This document shows, piece by piece, positions 12,623 to 17,365 of a stretch of 17,365 bases of DNA. Below the pieces are notes generated by a model. That model did no database searches and was not told the origin of the DNA. It saw only the letters and a list, made by a program, of their open reading frames with translations. Position 1 is the first letter of the stretch, and each line of letters starts with the position of its first letter. The position numbers and the translations under genes were made by a program. The stretch is from NCBI GenBank assembly GCA_036655975.1, contig JAVVPD010000043.1:1-17365 (forward strand). The letters are read 5' to 3'. This DNA comes from CASQEL01 sp036655975. Its GTDB lineage: Bacteria; Desulfobacterota; Desulfovibrionia; Desulfovibrionales; Desulfovibrionaceae.

Positions 12623-14050
12623 ATGCACATCGTTCCTGTTATTTTGAGCGGTGGCTCTGGCACCCGCCTGTGGCCTTTGTCTCGCAGTGGCTATCCCAAG
12701 CAATTTATGGATATTGCGGGAACAACACTGTTTGGTAACACGCTATTACGCGCCACGGCCCTGCCTGATGTCGCTCCGCCTATGGTGGTATGCAACGAAA
12801 GCCACCGTTTTTTCGCCGCAGCCATTCTACAACAATTACATGTGCAGGGACAAATTATTTTAGAGCCCATAGCCCGTAATACCGCCCCAGCTATTGCGCT
12901 CGCCGCCCTATCCGCCCGCGAACCGGAGCTTCCCGACACGGACGGTGATGACCCCATTCTGCTGGTGATGCCTTCTGACCACCGCATTGAATCCCTACCC
13001 CTGTTCGCAGAAGCCGTGCGGCAAGGCGCCATTTGCGCGGCGGGCAACACACTGGTGACCTTTGGCATCACCCCCAGCCACCCAGAAACGGGCTTTGGCT
13101 ATATTCGACGCGGCGCGCCCCATGGCACGGCCTACCACGTGGCCGCCTTTGAAGAAAAACCCACCGAATCCCGCGCCCAAGCCTTGCTCGCAGCGGGGGA
13201 TTGCTATTGGAACAGCGGCATTTTTATGTTCCGAGCCTCAGTCTTCTTGCAAGAATTACACACGCATGCGCCGGACATAGCCGCAGCCTGCGCCCAAGCG
13301 TGGACTCGGCGCAGTCTGGACCACGATTTTGTTCGCGTTGACCATGAGGCCTTCAGCAGCAGCCCCGCCCTTTCTGTGGACTATGCGGTTATGGAACGCA
13401 CCCGTGAGGCCTGTGTGGTTCCGCTGGCGGCAACGTGGAGCGATTTGGGCTCATGGTCAGCCTTTTATGATTCCACCCCCCACGATGCTCAAGACAATGC
13501 TTGCGTAGGGGATGTGCTGAACCATGATACCAAGGGCTGTTACCTGCACGGCACGCACCGCTTGGTGGCCGCGCTGGGGGTGGAAGATCTTGTGGTGGTA
13601 GAATCTGCCGATGCGGTGTTGGTCACCCATAAAAACCGCTGTCAGGATGTCAAAATTTTACTCGAATCCCTCAAGGAACAAGGCCGCAGTGAAGCCCAAT
13701 TTCACACCCGCGTCTACCGCCCCTGGGGATCCTACGAAGTGCTGGCTATGGGAGAGCGCTTCCAAGTCAAACGCATCATCGTCAAGCCCTCCGAAGTGCT
13801 CTCCCTGCAATGGCACCACCACCGTGCCGAGCACTGGGTTGTGGTCAGCGGCACCGCCAAGGTGACGGTAGGAACAGAACTGATACTGCTGCACGAAGAC
13901 CAATCAACCTATATCCCCTTGGGCACCCTGCACCGTCTCGAAAACCCCGGTAAAATTCCCCTAGAAATTGTGGAAATTCAGTCCGGTTCCTACTTGGGGG
14001 AAGACGATATTGTACGTGTGGAAGACACCTACGGACGAATTAAAAAATAA
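12623..14050 (+). CDS. manC: Bifunctional mannose-1-phosphate guanylyltransferase / mannose-6-phosphate isomerase
   Basis: A type II enzyme of 475 aa that makes GDP-mannose from mannose-1-phosphate and GTP and also interconverts fructose-6-P and mannose-6-P. The N-terminal nucleotidyltransferase (about 1-285) shows LSGGSGTRLWPLSR (8-21), EPIARNTAPAIALAA, MPSDH, GITPSHPETGFGYI, FEEKPT, YWNSGIFMF, SVDYAVMERT and WSDLGSW. The C-terminal cupin isomerase domain (about 355-475) has RPWGSYEVL, the metal-site QWHHHRAEHW, and the signature GEDDIVRVEDTYGR. Product use: GDP-mannose for LPS or exopolysaccharide, but no glycan cluster is nearby. The ATG at 12623 is preferred; a GTG at 12617 would overlap the VUT stop and has no ribosome binding site. 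Confidence 0.95.
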   Translation: MHIVPVILSGGSGTRLWPLSRSGYPKQFMDIAGTTLFGNTLLRATALPDVAPPMVVCNESHRFFAAAILQQLHVQGQIILEPIARNTAPAIALAALSAREPELPDTDGDDPILLVMPSDHRIESLPLFAEAVRQGAICAAGNTLVTFGITPSHPETGFGYIRRGAPHGTAYHVAAFEEKPTESRAQALLAAGDCYWNSGIFMFRASVFLQELHTHAPDIAAACAQAWTRRSLDHDFVRVDHEAFSSSPALSVDYAVMERTREACVVPLAATWSDLGSWSAFYDSTPHDAQDNACVGDVLNHDTKGCYLHGTHRLVAALGVEDLVVVESADAVLVTHKNRCQDVKILLESLKEQGRSEAQFHTRVYRPWGSYEVLAMGERFQVKRIIVKPSEVLSLQWHHHRAEHWVVVSGTAKVTVGTELILLHEDQSTYIPLGTLHRLENPGKIPLEIVEIQSGSYLGEDDIVRVEDTYGRIKK

Positions 14051-14063
14051 TACACCGGTGCCG

Positions 14064-14100
14064 CTGGCCCTTCCACAGGTGATGTGTGTTGAGGGGCCAG
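14064..14100. terminator. Hairpin between convergent manC and methyltransferase genes
   Basis: 7-bp arms CTGGCCC and GGGCCAG enclose 23 bases that include a small CACA/TGTG stem. It fills the 50-base gap and abuts the methyltransferase stop codon. There is no U-tract on either side, so it is at most a weak bidirectional terminator. Confidence 0.35.
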
Positions 14101-14874
14101 TCACTCACCGCTAATCCAAAACGTCTCCATTCCGTCCTCTAAAAATCCGTCCTGCACATTTCTGAAGCCAGCTTTGGCAAAAAGTTCGTGATATTCCGCG
14201 CGAGTGCGCCGCCAGCCCCAGAACTGCTGCCGCCGTAAGCCCGTAAAATGCAACACCGCACGGATACCAATTTTCACCGCATTGACCCAACGCCCCACAC
14301 AGGAATCTTCTTCCAGCAAAGACGCGGATAAGCAAATAAGGCGTCCGCCATCAGCCAATTGCCCGCGCAAATCTTCCAGCATGCGCGCAAATTCCGCCTG
14401 TGGAATACCGTAATCCACTGTGGATAAATAAATACAATTATAGTGCACCCCCGCAGGCAAACACGCGGGCACTGGGCCAATATGGATATATTCGGGCGGC
14501 AGGCATTCGCGCAGCCACTTCATGCCCATGGTGCTCGGCTCGTTCACATGCAATTCCATGTGTGGAAGCACGTCGAGCAACATTTTTTCCATAAATCCCA
14601 AACCGCTCCCCACCGACAAAACCACCGAGGGATTGTCTCCCCCGCCGTCTTCCCAGTGGTGCCGCTGTGAAAGTATCTGCAAAGCCAGCCAGCGGGCTGC
14701 ATTTTCTTTGCCATTGCGCCATTGGGCGGGTAAATCCCCCCAAGAAGTGAAGCGCTTAAACAATACTTCATAAAATATGGCGTAAAACTTTGCATCCGCC
14801 AAGTGAAAAAAAGAGACATGGCTGAAGCTCCCAAAAGGAATGCCCTGCCAACTTTCTTGATAAAATCTTCGCAC
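14101..14874 (-). CDS. Class I SAM-dependent methyltransferase, substrate unknown
   Basis: A 257-aa protein with a Rossmann-type SAM domain in the middle. Motif I is VVLSVGSGLGFMEKML (84-99), the post-I acidic residue is E112 in LHVNEPS, motif IV-like is YNCIYLSTVDYGIP (145-158), and a later strand is LADGGRLICLSAS. The N-terminal 75 residues are aromatic-rich (FSHVSFFHLADAKFYAIFYEVLFKRF), and the C-terminus ends FRNVQDGFLEDGMETFWISGE, as in small-molecule methyltransferases. The GTG start at 14874 is supported by GGAGG 5 bases upstream. I cannot name the substrate. It is isolated, convergent with manC; a link to glycan modification is only a guess from that neighbour. Confidence 0.8.
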   Translation of the reverse strand: MRRFYQESWQGIPFGSFSHVSFFHLADAKFYAIFYEVLFKRFTSWGDLPAQWRNGKENAARWLALQILSQRHHWEDGGGDNPSVVLSVGSGLGFMEKMLLDVLPHMELHVNEPSTMGMKWLRECLPPEYIHIGPVPACLPAGVHYNCIYLSTVDYGIPQAEFARMLEDLRGQLADGGRLICLSASLLEEDSCVGRWVNAVKIGIRAVLHFTGLRRQQFWGWRRTRAEYHELFAKAGFRNVQDGFLEDGMETFWISGE

Positions 14875-14884
14875 TCGTGCCTCC

Positions 14885-14900
14885 AGTGGCGCAGGCCACT
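14885..14900 (-). other. Hairpin directly upstream of the methyltransferase ribosome binding site
   Basis: Perfect 6-bp arms AGTGGC and GCCACT around a 4-base loop end exactly next to the GGAGG site (14880-14884) of the GTG start. It could act as a ribosome stand-by structure or limit translation. Its function is inference. Confidence 0.35.
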
Positions 14901-15018
14901 ACACAGTCCTGCACACGAGGCCATATTAGCCTCAAGCTCGCTCACAGTCTAGAGTTGATTTAGAAAATTGTTATAAAAAAGAACAGCCCATCACGGGGCC
15001 ACACACAAACAAGCGCAG

Positions 15019-15060
15019 AACGTCAGGGGGAAAGCCCACGGCCTCCCCCCTGACGTTTTT
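15019..15060 (+). terminator. Intrinsic terminator with U-tract on plus; hairpin shared with pgk
   Basis: 12-bp arms AACGTCAGGGGG (15019-15030) and CCCCCTGACGTT (15046-15057) carry an inner GCC/GGC cap. On plus the stem runs into TTTTT (15056-15060). On minus it is followed by CTGCGC, a poor U-tract, yet pgk ends only 21 bases away on minus. The hairpin may still stop pgk. The plus-strand signal has no gene in front of it: the gap 14875-15080 holds no plausible coding frame. Confidence 0.65.
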
Positions 15061-15080
15061 AACTTCGTGCCATTAAAGCA

Positions 15081-16244
15081 TTAACGCTCTAATGCGGCCA
15101 CAGAAGGGAGCACTTTGCCTTCGAGAAGTTCCAAAGAAGCACCACCGCCGGTAGAGATGTAGCCCATGCGGTCGGCGAGTTTATATTTTTCCACAGCGGC
15201 TACGGAATCACCGCCGCCCACAACAACAAAAGCGGAACCTTGGGCCAAGGCTTCTGCAATGGCCTGCGTGCCCGCGCCGAAGGGGTCAATTTCAAAAGCC
15301 CCCACAGGCCCGTTCCAGATCACGGTAGCGGTATCTTCCAACAGGCGGGTATATAATTCCACAGTTTTGGGGCCGATATCAAGAATCATCTGGTCTGCGG
15401 GCACAGCGTCCACGGCACAAATAGTGGTGACCTGTTTTTCCGCCAAAGCGGGAGCCACAACCACGTCCACGGGCAGAGGCAGCGCCTTACCCGCAGCAAG
15501 GGCCTGTTCCATAATATGCGTGGCTTCGCCCAACAAGTCCGCTTCGTGCAAGCTGGTGCCAATACCGTAGCCTGCGGCGGCAAGAAAGGTATTGGCGATA
15601 CCCCCGCCTACAATGAGTAAATCAACCTTAACAAGCAAATTTTCCAGTAAAGCCAGCTTTGTAGATACTTTTGAGCCGCCAATCACCGCCGCCAGAGGGC
15701 GAGCCGGTTTGTCCTGCACCTTGGCAAAGGCCGCCAGTTCCGCCGCCATAAGCGGCCCCGCGCAGGCAATGGGCGCAAGGCGCACAGCCCCTTCCGTGGA
15801 GGCATGAGCACGATGCGAAGCCCCGAAGGCGTCCATCACATAGACATCGCCCATATGAGCCAACTTTTGTGCCAATTCCGGCGAATTCTTCTTTTCCCCC
15901 GGCACAAAGCGGATATTTTCACACAGTACACATTGCCCCGGCTTCACCTGCACCTTGTCCAACGAGGGCACAAAGCTGACAGGCATGTCCAATAATTCCG
16001 CCAGACGGGCTCCCACAGGTGCCAAAGAAAATTGCGGATCAAATTCGCCTTCCACGGGACGCCCTAAATGCGACAACAAAATAACCCCTGCCCCTTTTTC
16101 CAGAGCCATACGGATAGTGGGTAAGGCAGCGCGGATACGCTTGTCGTTAGTAATTTCCCCGTTTTTCATGGGCACATTCAGATCTTCGCGAATTACAACA
16201 CGCTTGCCTTGCAGATTCACATTTTGCATCAAAGTAATACTCAT
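15081..16244 (-). CDS. pgk: Phosphoglycerate kinase
   Basis: PGK transfers phosphate between 1,3-bisphosphoglycerate and ADP in glycolysis and gluconeogenesis, in the cytoplasm. The 387-aa length and sequence style match the E. coli-like class. Substrate-site residues appear in REDLNVP (D21, N23), SHLGRPVEGE, ENIRFVPGEKKN and MDAFGASHRAHAS. The hinge and nucleotide domain show GGSKVSTKL, VGGGIANTFLAA, WNGPVGAFE and GGGDSVAAVEKY, ending YISTGGGASLELLEGKVLPSVAALE. The ATG has GAGG about 8 bases upstream. It starts 15 bases after the tkt stop codon, so tkt-pgk is an operon linking the pentose phosphate pathway to lower glycolysis. Confidence 0.97.
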   Translation of the reverse strand: MSITLMQNVNLQGKRVVIREDLNVPMKNGEITNDKRIRAALPTIRMALEKGAGVILLSHLGRPVEGEFDPQFSLAPVGARLAELLDMPVSFVPSLDKVQVKPGQCVLCENIRFVPGEKKNSPELAQKLAHMGDVYVMDAFGASHRAHASTEGAVRLAPIACAGPLMAAELAAFAKVQDKPARPLAAVIGGSKVSTKLALLENLLVKVDLLIVGGGIANTFLAAAGYGIGTSLHEADLLGEATHIMEQALAAGKALPLPVDVVVAPALAEKQVTTICAVDAVPADQMILDIGPKTVELYTRLLEDTATVIWNGPVGAFEIDPFGAGTQAIAEALAQGSAFVVVGGGDSVAAVEKYKLADRMGYISTGGGASLELLEGKVLPSVAALER

Positions 16245-16259
16245 GAAAGTATCCTCGCT

Positions 16260-17365
16260 TTATTGCAGCACTTTTTCCACATGTTTGACCACATTGTCCA
16301 CAGTAAATCCAAAATGCTGGGCTAAAACTTTGCCAGGCGCTGAAGCGCCAAAACTTGTCATGCCCACAATGGCCCCGTCAAGCCCGGTATATTTATACCA
16401 GTAGTCGCTGCTGGCGGCTTCCACAGCCACGCGCGCGCGCACTGCCGTAGGCAGAACAGCCTCTTTGTAGGCCGCGTCCTGCGCGTCAAAAACCGCCGTA
16501 CAGGGCATGGACACCACCCGAATACGCAGGCCCCGCGCGCTCAGGGCTTGTGCCGCGCCCAGCGCGAGGGATATTTCCGAGCCCGTCGCCAGAATAATAG
16601 CTTCGGGCTGGCCCGCACAATCACGCAGAATATACCCGCCCCGTTCGGCTAAAGCCACTTGCGCGGCACTGCGTTCCACAAAGGGCAGACTTTGGCGCGA
16701 CAAAGACATGCACGAAGGCCCAGCATAGGTCATAGCACTTTTCCACGCCACTGCGCTTTCTACAGAATCGCACGGGCGCCACACATGCACATGCGGAATC
16801 AGGCGCAAACCCGCCACCTGTTCCACAGGTTGATGGGTGGGGCCGTCTTCACCCACACCGATGGAATCATGGGTCAACACCCAAACCACGCGCAAGTGCA
16901 TTAAGGCCGAAAGACGGATAGCATTTTTCGCGTAGTCAGAAAAAATCATAAAGGTGCCCGCATAGGGAATAAGCCCACCGTGCAAAGCCATGCCGTTCAT
17001 CATCGCGCCCATGGCAAATTCGCGCACCCCATAGGAAATATAATTATTTTCCATCTGGCCCTTCACCAGGGTTTGCGAAACTTTGGTGAAAGTCCCCACC
17101 GATCCTGTCAAATCTGCGGAGCCGCCCACCAGCTCGGGCAAGAGCAGGGCTAAATCTTCCAGCACCTTTTGGGAAGCCACGCGGGTGGCGCTATTTTCCT
17201 TCAGAGAATCCGCCTTCGCAATAATGGCCTGCACGCCGTCCTGCCAATTATCCGGCAAATCCCCCCGCATACGGCGGGTAAATTCTGCGGATTCGTGGGG
17301 ATAGGCCTCGGTGTAGGCCGCAAACAGCGTATTCCAGTCTTGTTCTGCACGCGCGCCCTGCTCAC
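16260..17365 (-). CDS. tkt: Transketolase, C-terminal part (runs off the window)
   Basis: The frame is open to the right edge, giving 367 residues before the stop; the 5' part, including the thiamine diphosphate GDG motif, lies outside. An ATG at 17270 is internal, because upstream codons continue the family sequence (AEQDWNTLFAAYTEAYP, then EFTRR). The visible part holds the pyrimidine-binding domain with GGSADLTGS, the catalytic-glutamate region YGVREFAMGAMMNGMALHGG, AGTFMIFSDYAKNAIRLSALM, THDSIGVGEDGPTHQPVEQ, and the C-terminal domain with LATGSEISLALGAAQAL, RVVSMPC and TSFGASAPGKVLAQHFGFTVDNVV. Transketolase moves two-carbon units between sugar phosphates. It is followed by pgk on the same strand. 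Confidence 0.97.
   Translation of the reverse strand, partial: EQGARAEQDWNTLFAAYTEAYPHESAEFTRRMRGDLPDNWQDGVQAIIAKADSLKENSATRVASQKVLEDLALLLPELVGGSADLTGSVGTFTKVSQTLVKGQMENNYISYGVREFAMGAMMNGMALHGGLIPYAGTFMIFSDYAKNAIRLSALMHLRVVWVLTHDSIGVGEDGPTHQPVEQVAGLRLIPHVHVWRPCDSVESAVAWKSAMTYAGPSCMSLSRQSLPFVERSAAQVALAERGGYILRDCAGQPEAIILATGSEISLALGAAQALSARGLRIRVVSMPCTAVFDAQDAAYKEAVLPTAVRARVAVEAASSDYWYKYTGLDGAIVGMTSFGASAPGKVLAQHFGFTVDNVVKHVEKVLQ

Noticed and set aside
1..17365. CRISPR array, prophage, insertion sequence, tRNA or defence island
   Set aside because: No spaced direct repeats, transposase or integrase frames, cloverleaf sequences or defence-type domains were seen on either strand.

Overview
This window looks like ordinary chromosome from a flagellated, Gram-negative bacterium. 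It encodes an outer-membrane-type lipoprotein transglycosylase, a signal-peptide secretion system and flagellar export genes. The gene content and protein style suggest a delta-proteobacterium, most likely a Desulfovibrionaceae relative. That placement is inference from recognised families, not from a marker gene. Base composition looks fairly even, and I see no transposase, phage gene, tRNA, rRNA or CRISPR array.

Layout from left to right. A solitary trpB (minus) has its own promoter, an operator-like palindrome and a terminator. Next come a secreted beta-propeller-like protein of unknown function and an MltD-type LysM transglycosylase (both minus). rlmB, a 23S rRNA methyltransferase gene, is divergent on plus. 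A 326-base gap full of hairpins follows, including a possible MITE-like element. Then a UspA-family gene (minus) and an EamA/DMT permease gene (plus) diverge from a second structured gap.

The centre is a minus-strand flagellar operon, fliL-fliN-fliO-fliP-fliQ, which encodes the stator-associated protein, a switch/C-ring protein and three parts of the flagellar export gate. A good sigma-54 (-24/-12) promoter candidate lies just upstream of fliL. fliO is interrupted by a 10-N assembly gap that makes it look frameshifted. Upstream of the flagellar promoter, also on minus, era and yggS form a two-gene unit (ribosome maturation GTPase and PLP homeostasis).

On plus, a small VUT/YhhQ-like transporter gene and a bifunctional manC (GDP-mannose synthesis) are separated by 2 bases. 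They converge on a minus-strand orphan SAM methyltransferase gene. The window ends with pgk and the 3' part of tkt, a central-carbon operon on minus that runs off the right edge.

The points most worth a second look are the palindrome over the trpB promoter, the sigma-54 site, the hairpin-rich element near 5414-5547, two U-tract terminators on plus that no plus-strand gene explains (near 6169 and 15019), an 11-bp inverted repeat ahead of the VUT gene, and a duplicated short motif in FliN. I did not find a convincing new multi-gene system here.
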